A stretch of 40,968 nt of DNA from a virus. The translations under genes were made by a program, and so were the position numbers. Of the stretch, positions 30,501-40,315 are shown one piece after another. Each line of letters opens with the position of its first letter. Position 1 is the first letter of the stretch. The stretch spans positions 1-40,968 of the IMG/VR virus record IMGVR_UViG_3300045440_000090, one strand, 5' to 3'. A model generated the notes under the pieces. The model had not been told where the DNA came from. It saw only the letters and a program-made list of their open reading frames with translations, and made no database searches.

Positions 30501-32198
30501 TTACGGGTTACCTTGAGCGTCTTCGTACTTAAACACAGCCCCGACAGTCGTGGCAACGTAGGTATTGCTGCCAGATGCGTTGTAGCTCGCTGAACTGCTG
30601 CGCACCTTGAAGCCGTTTGCCAGCTTGTCGGCATGGGTTCCGAAGGTTACTGCGTTGCCGTTGATGGTCATCGCCGTGGGCGTGCCGTTGAGGAACACAA
30701 AAGGCCCATCGGTACTGAGGTTGCCGGTGAACGTGCCGCTGGTGGTGACTGTGCCTGCTGCAATATTGAAAGTGTTGAGGGGGAGGAAACCGCTGGGCGG
30801 GGTGTAGGTGAAGGGTTGCTGGCCGAAGTTGACTGAACCTGTGCAGGTATTTGCCCCTGCCATAGTACCAACACAGGCAAAATAATTTCCAGACAATCCG
30901 GTAAATGCCGGGTTTGTTCCAACAGCAGGATCACCCGAATTAAACCATGCCCCATTCTTAGACCAATATATTTTTCCGTTTACAAGGTCTACAGCACACC
31001 CTATTACATCGCCAGCAGTAAGGCCTGTTCCATAAGCGGTAGATACATTATTAGAAACTTTATTACCATTAGTAGTTACTGCATATTCTGTAGCAGCGTA
31101 CCCAAGATATTGGTTAGATGTCGCTATTGTGCCAACCGCTCTAATACCTGAACCCAAAGGATAAAGAGAAGTTGTAGAAACAAGCTCAAAGTATACTTTT
31201 GTCCCTGATGATATTGCTATGGTTGATATTGCCGGGGCACTGTTTGAGCCGCCAGTAGATGGGTAATCATAAGTCAAGTTGCCGTTAGAAATTACTGCTG
31301 CTCTATAAAGAGTTTCCAACGGATTCAACACAGCGTAGTTCGCCACCGTAGTCGAGGTCAGTGTCGGCACATCAGTCAGTGAGTCGTATGTAGACCCTGC
31401 TGTGAGGCTGATGTTGTTGGGTGTCCAGTTGTTGGCGTTGCCGCTGGAGTCTGCTACCAGGGTTGATGTGCTGGTGACGTTGGTGAACGGCAAATAGAAC
31501 CCATTGGTCCCGTATGGCCCGGCGTATGCTATGGGGAGCCACTGGTTGTATGTGCTGGATGCACCGAAGGATGCAGGAAGCAAGGCTTGACCGTCTACGA
31601 AGTTGATTTCTGCTAATTCGCCATCAAAGTAATTACTTCCGCTTGGCCTAGCAATACCAAAACCTAAAGGGTACAAGTTGGAATTTATATAGCTGTTAAG
31701 GCTTGCGGCTGGAAGTGTATTATTTGCCCAAGAAGTAATGCGATTTCCATTTACGTATACTCTTGCGCCGTCTTCTGCGATTGCGTTAGTTGAATCAAAA
31801 ACACAAACTATGTGATACCAAGCACTAGGGTCTCGAAATACTTGCGCTGTGTTTTTGCGTAACGTGTAGCCACCAAGAAGAGTATTAAACTGCAAAAATT
31901 CAAATGTATTGTCAGCGTTAAAAACAATGCGGTTTTGAAAATTACTAACTGTAAGATCAAAATACCCAAATATATCTTGTGCAACACTTAATGTTCCGCG
32001 TTTAATCCAAGCACTCCATGTCCAAGTGGTTAAATTACCCGCAACCGCAGGAGTCCTGCTCAAATACGCACTCGCACTAAACCGGAAGCGCAGGGATTTG
32101 GCTAGCAGGTAGTCCGCACTGCCAACAACACCTGTGTCAATATGGATCAGCCCCTGGACGCCCAAGGCGATGCTGTTCTGGGCGCCAAGGAAGCTCAT
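30501..32198 (-). CDS. LamG/SPRY lectin-like fibre or head appendage
   Basis: This encodes 565 residues. Residues from about 55 to 210 look like a concanavalin-type LamG domain (WTWSAWIKRG, WYHIVCVFDST, RVYVNGNRI, ELAEINFVDGQAL). A second part near 340-470 looks like a SPRY domain (VYFELVS, GCAVDLVNGKIYWSKNGAWF, NYFACVG). Both fold as sugar- or ligand-binding beta sandwiches. The DNA around 31000-31330 and 31610-31990 is clearly more AT-rich than the flanks. Its place between portal and scaffold genes is unusual for an adhesin, pointing to a head-attached appendage. It is coupled by ATGA to the upstream gene. Confidence 0.7.
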   Translation of the reverse strand: MSFLGAQNSIALGVQGLIHIDTGVVGSADYLLAKSLRFRFSASAYLSRTPAVAGNLTTWTWSAWIKRGTLSVAQDIFGYFDLTVSNFQNRIVFNADNTFEFLQFNTLLGGYTLRKNTAQVFRDPSAWYHIVCVFDSTNAIAEDGARVYVNGNRITSWANNTLPAASLNSYINSNLYPLGFGIARPSGSNYFDGELAEINFVDGQALLPASFGASSTYNQWLPIAYAGPYGTNGFYLPFTNVTSTSTLVADSSGNANNWTPNNISLTAGSTYDSLTDVPTLTSTTVANYAVLNPLETLYRAAVISNGNLTYDYPSTGGSNSAPAISTIAISSGTKVYFELVSTTSLYPLGSGIRAVGTIATSNQYLGYAATEYAVTTNGNKVSNNVSTAYGTGLTAGDVIGCAVDLVNGKIYWSKNGAWFNSGDPAVGTNPAFTGLSGNYFACVGTMAGANTCTGSVNFGQQPFTYTPPSGFLPLNTFNIAAGTVTTSGTFTGNLSTDGPFVFLNGTPTAMTINGNAVTFGTHADKLANGFKVRSSSASYNASGSNTYVATTVGAVFKYEDAQGNP

Positions 32199-32500
32199 TG
32201 CTTGTTCACCGGCTTCGTGTAGAGGTCACCAGCAGCAGCAACTTGGATCGCACTGACACGCCACGGAGCGCCAGTGCCAGTCGGGATCTTGAACGGAATG
32301 GCCACGTTCGCAGGCACATACGTCCCGTCAGTAGCCGAGGCAGTCACGCCCTCACCCACCAGCACATACGCCGCCGAGGTGACCGTCACCACCACGCCTT
32401 GAGGCCCAGCAGGCCAGGTGCCTGTGGAGCCGGCAGTGCCGGTGTAGGCGACCGTCTTGGGGCCGAGTTGCGTGCCAATGCACGGATTGAGCATTTCCAT
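32195..32500 (-). CDS. Small beta-rich structural protein
   Basis: This encodes 101 residues with GGGG upstream of the ATG. The sequence is small-residue rich (TGTAGSTGTWPAGPQGVVVTVTS) with the look of an Ig-like or decoration domain. It ends coupled to the lectin gene, so the two probably form one appendage. No family is recognised. Confidence 0.55.
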   Translation of the reverse strand: MEMLNPCIGTQLGPKTVAYTGTAGSTGTWPAGPQGVVVTVTSAAYVLVGEGVTASATDGTYVPANVAIPFKIPTGTGAPWRVSAIQVAAAGDLYTKPVNKQ

Positions 32501-32503
32501 CAG

Positions 32504-32866
32504 TTACCCCAAGAATTTCAATTTGTAGAGCGTTGTCAAATACAGTTCGACGATGTTGTCGATCAACTGCTGCAACGAAGAATCAGTCTTGTCGCATACG
32601 TCATACCGCACAGACTCGATCTCATCCAACTGCGCCTGCAAGAACTCGACAATATTAGTCGTTTTCTTGGAAGACTGCAAAGTGATCCCGCCGATCAACC
32701 CATGCCGACCCTGGTAGGCTTCGGCAAAGGCGTCCGCAAGGTCGATGATGCTGTCGTAGAACGTGTTTAGCGCCGTGTGCTTGCTGAAGCTGCGCGTGTT
32801 GAGGTGGACGCTATGCGCCACATCCCGGCCCAAGAAGAGCAGGCCCATGAAATCATTGCATTTCAT
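32504..32866 (-). CDS. DUF5856 protein
   Basis: This encodes 120 residues with features of DUF5856: MGLLFLGRDVAHSVHLNTRSFSKHTALNTFYDSIIDLADAFAEAYQG, then LQAQLDEIESVRYD and a final helix. The helical HxxH-like content (VAHSVHLNTRSFSKHTAL) gives a four-helix, ferritin-like impression. It overlaps the portal gene by 14 bases. The family occurs near phage head genes; its function is unknown. Confidence 0.75.
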   Translation of the reverse strand: MKCNDFMGLLFLGRDVAHSVHLNTRSFSKHTALNTFYDSIIDLADAFAEAYQGRHGLIGGITLQSSKKTTNIVEFLQAQLDEIESVRYDVCDKTDSSLQQLIDNIVELYLTTLYKLKFLG

Positions 32867-35015
32867 TTGGCATCTCCTGCATAGGTTGTTGCTCCATGCT
32901 GTCCTGCGGCATCATGTCCACATCCCGGCCAGGCATCTCACCTATGAGGTCACCGCTGGTGATCATGCCGTGGACCGTGCCCAAGACTATTTCCTGAATC
33001 TGGTCAGGCGTCATGCCGGCCATTGTGGCGCTAATCCGCTTGGTCTCGGCATCGTAAGCCTTGACCTGGCTATCGAACTGCTTGACCTGCAAGTCCTGCG
33101 CTTCCATCGACTTCGACACGTTCTGGAGCATCTGGTGCATCTGCTCCATCTCTTGGCCCATCGCCTGCATCTGCTGCTGCGCGGCCTGGAGTGCCGGATC
33201 GTCATCATCGGCCAGCAGTTTCGGGTCGATGGTCTTGGCAAACCGCTTGCTCATTTCCTGAGCACCCGGCCAGTCCATGTTCTTGATAAACAGGTCACCC
33301 GCCACGCCCCACAGTTGCGGGTTGCCCTGCAACAGTTGGCTCATGGCGTCCAGCGACTCTTGACGCTTGGTCATGTAGCTCGGGCCAGTCGTCACGCACA
33401 CATCGTACTGGCCAACGCCAAGGTTGTAGATTTTCTTGATCACAACGCCCGCCTGGTCGACGATCTTGCGCACCGGCTGCGGCTGATTCGGGTCGATCAT
33501 TGCCGAATCCGTCTCCCCATCGATGCCGATGATGCGGGCAATGCGCTGGGTGTCGTAGATTTTCGGGATCAGATCCACAATCTGCCGAGTGGTGTACCGA
33601 ATCGCCCGCGCCAGATTGTCGACGTAGTGGTAGGTGCCTGTGTCGCCCTGTTTTTCACGCGCCAGGATCGCTCGGCCAGAGCGTTCGTTGCTCGTAGCGC
33701 CCAAACTGGAGTCATATTGGCCGGTAGTGCTCTTGATGTCATCAGAAGCGCCCGCCTTGGCCTGTAGGAGCCCGCTGGAGGCCATTGGAGGCTGTGACCG
33801 TGCCGGTAGGGGCAGTACGCCGCCTGCGCCGTCTGTAACGTCAGGGTTGACCTCCAAATACGGCCAATTTGTCGTGTTTGCGGTCTTCCACTGCTGCTCG
33901 TAGCCCTCAAACTGCCCGCCGTACCCGATAAACGGGGCTTTTGGCGCCAGTGCAAGCATCTCAGCCTCTTGGCTGACCCAGTAGTTGTACATCCGCTGGG
34001 CGTCTTTGGCGTTGCGGATCAGCCCAGAGACGTACAGGCGACCGTCAACCTCAAATTCGTTGCCAACCACGCGGATAACGGGTATGGACTTGCCTGCCCA
34101 CTCGTGTTCTTCGATGAACTCAAACCCGTTTGTCTTGCACCGCTTGATCTTCTTCTGATCCACGATGCGCGTCTTGATGGGTTTCATGCCCATCATCCGC
34201 ATTTGACGGTCTTCCGGCGAGTTCTCCATCGCCGACACGTTGCCGTGGTACAGATGCAGCGTTGCCGGCGTGTGCTCGGTGTAGAAGTACTCTGCAATGC
34301 GTACCGTCTTCTCGCTGATCCACGGGCTCAGGCTCTGGTCGCCTACGCCGCGCTGCATCATGGTCGATACAGGCGATGCGTCGGGGAACTGGCGCTCGTA
34401 TTCGTCAGCCGTCAGGTCTTCAGTGATGAAGCACCACTCCGCATCCGACCCACAGGGGTCTTGGATCGTCGGGTCCATGTACACGCTGAACGAGTTGCGC
34501 ACCCGAGCGATCCGGATGTCCTGCTCAAAGCTGTCGTCGTTGCAGTACTCGGTCAGGAGCCGGATGTAGCCCTCGCCGTAGGTCACCTGGTTCTCGCAGG
34601 CGGTGTCGTAGGCGACATCAGCGTCCGAAATGTACTCAATGTGCCGCACGATGCCGTCGAATATCTCAGCGACCTCTACGTCGGCCTTGTCGTCCACCGG
34701 GATGACTTTGCCGCTGGGCCGGTTCTGCCGTTGGTCGTTGGTGACCTGCTTGACGTGCTGGGGCAGCTTGTTGATCGTCAGGCATGGCCTGGCGTTGATT
34801 GTCTGCCCTTGGACGCTGCCTCGCGTTGCCAGCACATCTGCCGGCCACTGCCACTGGTTGTCGGGACTGCCTGCGGCAAAGCGCAAGTCGTCTAGCTCAT
34901 CCTCGCGGGACTCGCTGTAGGCCGACACAGCCATCGTAAAGCGGCTACGCATGGTGTTCAGATCGTCGGCGTTGCCGCCGGCGACTGACTTAGCCGCTTT
35001 GATGTCAGAGTTCAT
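32853..35015 (-). CDS. Portal protein, P22-like
   Basis: This encodes 720 residues, the usual length of P22-type portals. The N-terminal region has DDLRFAAGSPDNQW, PCLTINKLPQHVKQVTNDQRQ, and IRHIEYISDADVAYD-like segments; the central part has YWVSQEAEMLALAPKAPFIG. The C terminus has a long coiled-coil barrel-type helix (MEQMHQMLQNVSKSMEAQDLQVKQ) and a methionine/glutamine-rich tail. It forms the dodecameric ring for DNA packaging. The gene is downstream of terminase and overlaps the 47-residue gene. Confidence 0.92.
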   Translation of the reverse strand: MNSDIKAAKSVAGGNADDLNTMRSRFTMAVSAYSESREDELDDLRFAAGSPDNQWQWPADVLATRGSVQGQTINARPCLTINKLPQHVKQVTNDQRQNRPSGKVIPVDDKADVEVAEIFDGIVRHIEYISDADVAYDTACENQVTYGEGYIRLLTEYCNDDSFEQDIRIARVRNSFSVYMDPTIQDPCGSDAEWCFITEDLTADEYERQFPDASPVSTMMQRGVGDQSLSPWISEKTVRIAEYFYTEHTPATLHLYHGNVSAMENSPEDRQMRMMGMKPIKTRIVDQKKIKRCKTNGFEFIEEHEWAGKSIPVIRVVGNEFEVDGRLYVSGLIRNAKDAQRMYNYWVSQEAEMLALAPKAPFIGYGGQFEGYEQQWKTANTTNWPYLEVNPDVTDGAGGVLPLPARSQPPMASSGLLQAKAGASDDIKSTTGQYDSSLGATSNERSGRAILAREKQGDTGTYHYVDNLARAIRYTTRQIVDLIPKIYDTQRIARIIGIDGETDSAMIDPNQPQPVRKIVDQAGVVIKKIYNLGVGQYDVCVTTGPSYMTKRQESLDAMSQLLQGNPQLWGVAGDLFIKNMDWPGAQEMSKRFAKTIDPKLLADDDDPALQAAQQQMQAMGQEMEQMHQMLQNVSKSMEAQDLQVKQFDSQVKAYDAETKRISATMAGMTPDQIQEIVLGTVHGMITSGDLIGEMPGRDVDMMPQDSMEQQPMQEMPNEMQ

Positions 35016-35155
35016 TTCTTCTTTGCAGACTGCACGAACGCTTTGGCTGTCGGCGCTCCCGGCGTACCGGGCTTGCGCATCTTCTCTTTGCTACCCGCCG
35101 CAATGCGATCTTGCTTGGCGTTGATATTCGCGTACAAGCCAGGTTTGGTTGCCAT
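35012..35155 (-). CDS. Small basic hypothetical protein
   Basis: This encodes 47 residues from the ATG at 35155; longer frames lie in the neighbouring gene. The sequence GLYANINAKQDRIAAGSKEKMRKPGTPGAPTAKAF is a pattern seen in short phage proteins beside portal genes. It is lysine-rich and probably disordered, perhaps binding DNA. Its stop overlaps the portal ATG. Confidence 0.7.
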   Translation of the reverse strand: MATKPGLYANINAKQDRIAAGSKEKMRKPGTPGAPTAKAFVQSAKKK

Positions 35156-35156
35156 A

Positions 35157-35561
35157 TCAAGCCGCGTGAACAATTGCAAAGTTGATGACCACAGCCTCGG
35201 ACAGCGAGCCCGCAGTGATGTTGCGCAGCGTGATCGTCGCCGAGCCAGCCAACATGCTGGAGACCCAGCAGTTGTAGGCACCAGCCGTAGCGTTGGCGCT
35301 GGCCACGTTGACGATGATTACGTCCTTGGCCGACAGCAGGCTATTGGTCAACGTAAAAGTCACGTTGGTGGTGGCAGCAAGCGATGCGGCGTTCATGGTG
35401 ATCTGCCCAGCGCTGGTGTTGACCGTCACGCCAGTGGACTTGCTCGTGAGCTGGGTCACCGCAGTCTGCGCCGCTGCGCTGTACCCAATTTCTTGGGTAG
35501 CGTAACAAGTGGTGAATTCCGGGTCCGCGTAAGCAATGCCGGTAGATTGTGAATTTGACAT
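35157..35561 (-). CDS. Beta-rich structural protein
   Basis: This encodes 134 residues; GAAG is close to the ATG. Serine/threonine/alanine-rich strands (VTFTLTNSLLSAKDVIIVNVAS) suggest a beta-sandwich such as a head decoration or spike base protein. It lies between large terminase and portal. It ends just one base before the start of the 47-residue gene. No family is recognised with certainty. Confidence 0.55.
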   Translation of the reverse strand: MSNSQSTGIAYADPEFTTCYATQEIGYSAAAQTAVTQLTSKSTGVTVNTSAGQITMNAASLAATTNVTFTLTNSLLSAKDVIIVNVASANATAGAYNCWVSSMLAGSATITLRNITAGSLSEAVVINFAIVHAA

Positions 35562-37085
35562 TTAACTTCCCATCCAGCTAGTTAGGACGCCTTGCGGCGC
35601 ATAGGTTTTACGAGGAGACCTGTCTGTGTACTCCCGATGCGCCACCGGGAACGCGAACGTCACCGCCAGTGCGTCGGCAGCGTCAGGACTGGCAAGACCT
35701 CTTGAGCGCATTTCCTTCTTGCCTTCTAAGAAGATTGTACCGCTAGAGTTAGGCTTCTTGGTTGGCCCCACCAGGTCCGCTTTGAGTTGCCGATCTTCAG
35801 GTATGGATGCGCTTCGCAGCCAGTCCTTCATCGTGCCCCACATCTCAGCCCGCTTGTTGCCCCACATCACCGAGTTCTTGGCCTTCCAGCCAAAGTTCAC
35901 TCCGCGTACCTTATACCGTTGTTCGTTCAGTCTGTCAAGTATACCGTACCCTAGCCCGCCTTCGTCAATCACCGTCAGCACCGGCTTGAACTCCTCGATG
36001 GCGTCGATCACCCGACCGACGATGGTCATCGTGTCTTCGCCCGAGTACCGCTTGATGCTCACGATGTCCCGCCCTTGGCGCACCAGTATGACCGTCGAGT
36101 CAGCGCCTCCTCGCGCCGGGTCGATACCTATGACCACTGGCGCCGAGCTGTCCTTGTACCGTGGCCGCTTCATCGCCTCATCCACCACCGTCGGGCTGAT
36201 GAACTGGTCCTCGCCTGCGCTGGGAAACTCCCCGTACACCTCGACCTTGGCCTGCGGCGAGTCCTCGCCATACTCCGCAATGATCTGGTCGTAGACCGCT
36301 TTGTCCGTATCCTCAACCGTCCTAGCGTCTACGCTCCGGGCGTTCCAAAACGCTCTCTTGGCGTTGAAGCACTCAAAGAAGTACCCCTCGTTCCGGCGCG
36401 GGTTGCTGAAGGCGAACCAGTACCTGTCGGGCGTGTTCTCAGTGAAGAAGCCCGCGCCCACTTCCCAGATCGGGTTTGGTATGCCGCTGCTCTCATCGAA
36501 GATCAGCATCATCCCGTCTTGGTTGTGGACGCCCGCGTAGCTGTCAGGGTTCTCGGCTGACCACAGCTTGCCCTCTGCGGCCCAGTAGCGTGTGCCTTTC
36601 TTCAGGTCACGCTCGACCAGTTCGGTGATCCATTTCGCTGGCACCAGCTTAGTTGCGCTCACCTCCCACCAGTGCGAGTGCATCGCCATCGCCGCCCACT
36701 TGGTCAGCTCTGCCCAGGTCACCGACCGCAACTGATTCTCAGAGTTGGCGCTGACCACTACGCTGCCGCCGATGCGCGTGGTGAGCATCCACAGCACCAG
36801 CCAAGATACTAGCGCGCTCTTGCCAATCCCCCGGCCTGATGAGACCGCTTCCCGTAGGGTGTCCATCTGGACCTTCCCTTTGTTCCGCTGGATGTGCGCC
36901 TTGATGTCGTTGAGCACCTCGCGTTGCCATTTGCGTGGGCCTTTGAAATTAGCTAGGGGGGTGTTCTTCTGCCCCCAGGGAAACACGAAGCGCACGAACG
37001 CCTCGGGGTCATCCGCAAGCGCGGGTGACCACAACTCAACCATGAGCCGTTGTTCACCCTCTGAGCTGTATATTGGGAGTTGCAT
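35562..37085 (-). CDS. Terminase large subunit
   Basis: This encodes 507 residues. The ATPase domain has Walker A SGRGIGKSA (83-91) and Walker B LIFDESS with D197 and E198. The nuclease domain has GIDPARGGADS with D322, then TVIDEGGLGYG with D374, and a third acidic cluster ASPDAADAL near the C terminus. All expected catalytic residues are present. It pumps and cuts DNA into the prohead. Its ATG overlaps the stop of the metallopeptidase-like gene (TGATG). Confidence 0.93.
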   Translation of the reverse strand: MQLPIYSSEGEQRLMVELWSPALADDPEAFVRFVFPWGQKNTPLANFKGPRKWQREVLNDIKAHIQRNKGKVQMDTLREAVSSGRGIGKSALVSWLVLWMLTTRIGGSVVVSANSENQLRSVTWAELTKWAAMAMHSHWWEVSATKLVPAKWITELVERDLKKGTRYWAAEGKLWSAENPDSYAGVHNQDGMMLIFDESSGIPNPIWEVGAGFFTENTPDRYWFAFSNPRRNEGYFFECFNAKRAFWNARSVDARTVEDTDKAVYDQIIAEYGEDSPQAKVEVYGEFPSAGEDQFISPTVVDEAMKRPRYKDSSAPVVIGIDPARGGADSTVILVRQGRDIVSIKRYSGEDTMTIVGRVIDAIEEFKPVLTVIDEGGLGYGILDRLNEQRYKVRGVNFGWKAKNSVMWGNKRAEMWGTMKDWLRSASIPEDRQLKADLVGPTKKPNSSGTIFLEGKKEMRSRGLASPDAADALAVTFAFPVAHREYTDRSPRKTYAPQGVLTSWMGS

Positions 37086-37753
37086 CAGCGGGTAGTCTTG
37101 TACGGGTTGGCTTGCGCGTCGCGCAGCGCCATGTCAAGCAGCACCCTGAACTCTGTCGACAACGTCGGGTCTACATGCGCCGGCGCTCCTCTAGCGCCTT
37201 GGTTACCCATAGCAAAAGCAGGTAGCTCTGTCACCGATGCGCGGTAGCGACTGTTTTGTTTTACCCAGTCAGGTGCCAAACGGCTTGCCATAGCCTCTGT
37301 CTGAAACACCGTAGGCGCGGCAAACATCCCGCGACCTTGTTCGTTTGTTCTTAGTAACCTGTCGTAGGCGTCTTTGAACCGCTGTTTGGCTTCTACGTCT
37401 TTTGCGCCTTCTTGACGGTACTGCCGCCCCATCTGGTAGTGCGCAGCATGCGTCAATTCGTGAATAAGACTGTTGGGGTCGTTGGCGTTGTAGTTTATTG
37501 TGACTTCACCTGTAACCGGAAGTTCGCGGCCAAACACGGTGTTTCGGTTGTACTCCGCGTTTGTGCCTTCCGGCAAGTACCCTTGCTTGACTGGCGGCAT
37601 GGCACTGCGCGCCATCAAGTAGTCCGCAAGCTCTTGGTACTGAGGCTGTTCGCTGGCGATCTGCCGCATCAGTCGAATCTTGTCGTCGCCGCGCAAACTT
37701 TGCAGCTTTTCAAGCGCGTTGTCCGACTTGGGCATCAGCTTGTTAGTCGCCAT
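37085..37753 (-). CDS. Putative zinc metallopeptidase (HExxH) between the terminase genes
   Basis: This encodes 222 residues from the ATG at 37753, with GAGGAA a few bases upstream. LIHELTHAAHYQ (96-107) holds the HExxH zinc motif of gluzincin/metzincin-type peptidases, preceded by an edge strand (VTINYNAND). An acidic residue near 153 (FQTEAMASR) could be a third ligand. Upstream of the motif is a helical region. A protease wedged between small and large terminase genes is unusual; it could process capsid or host proteins, or bind zinc structurally. Confidence 0.65.
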   Translation of the reverse strand: MATNKLMPKSDNALEKLQSLRGDDKIRLMRQIASEQPQYQELADYLMARSAMPPVKQGYLPEGTNAEYNRNTVFGRELPVTGEVTINYNANDPNSLIHELTHAAHYQMGRQYRQEGAKDVEAKQRFKDAYDRLLRTNEQGRGMFAAPTVFQTEAMASRLAPDWVKQNSRYRASVTELPAFAMGNQGARGAPAHVDPTLSTEFRVLLDMALRDAQANPYKTTR

Positions 37754-38144
37754 CTTTGACTTCCTCAACGTACGTTAAGCGAGCACGGGCCTCTTCAAGC
37801 GCGGTGATGACGCTGATCTTCTGATAGACATCAACGCTGATCTCTTGCTTGGCAGTCCAACCGTGGATGTGCTGAAGGATCGCCAGGCTGGCCTTGGCGT
37901 CTCCGTTCATCGACGCTTCGGACAGTTTGCCTGCATGCGCCATCTCAGCGTCGGCTTTGCCTTTTTGCGCCGCCATCTCGGCGATGGGGTCTAGCTGACA
38001 CAGCCGCCTGTATTCAACTGGCAGCATGCCGGAGGCCAGGGCCAAACTGTCGCCTTTTAGGCCCAAGCGCGCTGCATCGTAAATCTGTTGCAGTCGCGCC
38101 TCAGTCGCCCTGATCTCCCTAATCTCAAGCGGTAGGGATTTCAT
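37743..38144 (-). CDS. Terminase small subunit (putative)
   Basis: This encodes 133 residues at the head of the morphogenesis operon, two genes upstream of the large terminase. The first 60 residues fit a DNA-binding helix-turn-helix (RLQQIYDAARLGLKGDSLALASGMLPVEYRRLC). A helical oligomerisation region follows (EMAAQKGKADAEMAHAGKLSEA) with KASLAILQHIHGW. This matches the layout of small terminases, which recognise the packaging site. No clear Shine-Dalgarno sequence lies before the ATG at 38144. Confidence 0.7.
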   Translation of the reverse strand: MKSLPLEIREIRATEARLQQIYDAARLGLKGDSLALASGMLPVEYRRLCQLDPIAEMAAQKGKADAEMAHAGKLSEASMNGDAKASLAILQHIHGWTAKQEISVDVYQKISVITALEEARARLTYVEEVKDGD

Positions 38145-38877
<733 letters not shown>

Positions 38878-39045
38878 ATGACAACAATCAACAATCCCGA
38901 CGATGGTGTCACTGTCACCATCACGCTAGTCGCACGCGGCTGGCTAGTGCGCATGACCGACGACGACAGCGGCGGTATCGTCGGCGACCGTATCTTCCCC
39001 GACGAAACCGCCGCGCTGGCTTACGCTCGCAAGATTGTCGGCTGA
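38878..39045 (+). CDS. Small NPDDG-motif protein (second copy)
   Basis: This 55-residue product is identical to the one at 577-744, with GGAG before the ATG. It is a paralogue of the 66-residue product at 40515-40715. Confidence 0.75.
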   Translation: MTTINNPDDGVTVTITLVARGWLVRMTDDDSGGIVGDRIFPDETAALAYARKIVG

Positions 39046-39090
39046 CATCAACCCGAGGCGCCTAGCGCCTCATTAGTAGAGTACACAAAA

Positions 39091-39750
39091 ATGCACACAA
39101 TGATCTTTGCGGCGCCGCGCCGCTTTATGACCCTCAAGCTTGCGAAGAGCATCGCCGGCAGTCTAGGCAAGCCCAGCAAAATGCCGGGGCGCAGCTATGG
39201 CATCAGCGCTGATCTGTGCAATGTCGGCGCGAAGCTCGCGCAGATCATTGGTTCAGTCTGTCATGGCTGCTACGCCATGAAAGCGAACTACAAATACCCG
39301 TCAGTCAAAACCGCGCATGCGAACCGCGTCGCCGGGCTGTCGTCCGTGTCATGGGTTGACGCGATGATCAAACAGATCGGGCACAGTCAAACCGATTACT
39401 TTAGGTGGCATGACGCTGGAGACATCCAGAGCTTCCAACACCTGTTGGACATTGTCAGGGTCGCGGAAGCTTTGCCGGCGGTTGCATTCTGGATACCGAC
39501 ACGGGAAAGCGGCCTCATAAAACGGTTCGCCGATTGTTTCGGTGCTTTCCCGTCGAACCTATGCGTTCGTGTCAGCGCAGCAATGATTGACGGCAAACCG
39601 CCGGCAGGCTTTGAGAACACCAGTACTGTGCATGCCCTCAAGCCGGTGCAAGGCTTCGCATGCCCAGCGCCGACTCAGGGCAACAAATGCGAAGACTGCC
39701 GCGCATGCTGGGATAAGGGCAACACTAACACCAGCTATCACAAGCATTGA
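39091..39750 (+). CDS. GP88-family cysteine-rich protein (second copy)
   Basis: This is identical in translation to the 219-residue product at 790-1449, with the same FRWHDAGD and FWIPTRES blocks, C-terminal cysteine cluster and flanking stem-loops (39055-39071 and 39757-39795). Confidence 0.75.
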   Translation: MHTMIFAAPRRFMTLKLAKSIAGSLGKPSKMPGRSYGISADLCNVGAKLAQIIGSVCHGCYAMKANYKYPSVKTAHANRVAGLSSVSWVDAMIKQIGHSQTDYFRWHDAGDIQSFQHLLDIVRVAEALPAVAFWIPTRESGLIKRFADCFGAFPSNLCVRVSAAMIDGKPPAGFENTSTVHALKPVQGFACPAPTQGNKCEDCRACWDKGNTNTSYHKH

Positions 39751-39809
39751 TTTTCAGGGCATGCGCTAGCGGCGCATGCCCGGACAATCCAGTCCGATAG
39801 GGGTCGACA

Positions 39810-40028
39810 ATGATTCATCTTACTGAAACAGGGTTTCACGCCGGCCGCCGGCTTTGCCTGACGTCACGCGACGACGGCGCGCAGAATGCGCACGCGTCAT
39901 ATGCGCCGCTGAAAAACCCGGCGTATCGGGCAACATGCTGCGGCGTATGCCTGAAAACATGGGCCGATGAGGCCTATGACGACGGCGACGACATGCCCGA
40001 CTACATCACAGCGTTGCGCGCAGCATGA
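39810..40028 (+). CDS. Small CCxxC-motif protein (second copy)
   Basis: This is identical to the 72-residue product at 1509-1727, with AGGGG before the ATG and an ATGA overlap to the next gene. Confidence 0.65.
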   Translation: MIHLTETGFHAGRRLCLTSRDDGAQNAHASYAPLKNPAYRATCCGVCLKTWADEAYDDGDDMPDYITALRAA

Positions 40029-40096
40029 TCCGCGACGCATTGTTCGCCATCGCGCTCGGCCTGGCCGGCGCGCTGTTTTTGTTCTATTCACTCTAA
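40025..40096 (+). CDS. 23-residue single-helix membrane peptide (second copy)
   Basis: This is identical to the micro-gene at 1724-1795: one hydrophobic helix after MIRDA, coupled by ATGA. Confidence 0.55.
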   Translation: MIRDALFAIALGLAGALFLFYSL

Positions 40097-40105
40097 GGGT
40101 TCATC

Positions 40106-40315
40106 ATGTTTAATTTGACATATAAAACTGTCGCTAATATTGATTTTAGCGGGCTAGGGTTTTACGTCGAGGAGGGTCAATTGTTCGACGCGGACGATTA
40201 TGCGGAAGCATACCGCATTAATCGCGACGATATCGACTATCAGTCGATTCACGCCGTTCAAGATGCCGCTGGCCACCTGAGCCCGGGCGAATGGCTGCAG
40301 GTAGAGCACGCATGA
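40106..40315 (+). CDS. Small acidic protein (second copy)
   Basis: This is identical to the 69-residue product at 1805-2014, with AAGGG before the ATG. Confidence 0.65.
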   Translation: MFNLTYKTVANIDFSGLGFYVEEGQLFDADDYAEAYRINRDDIDYQSIHAVQDAAGHLSPGEWLQVEHA

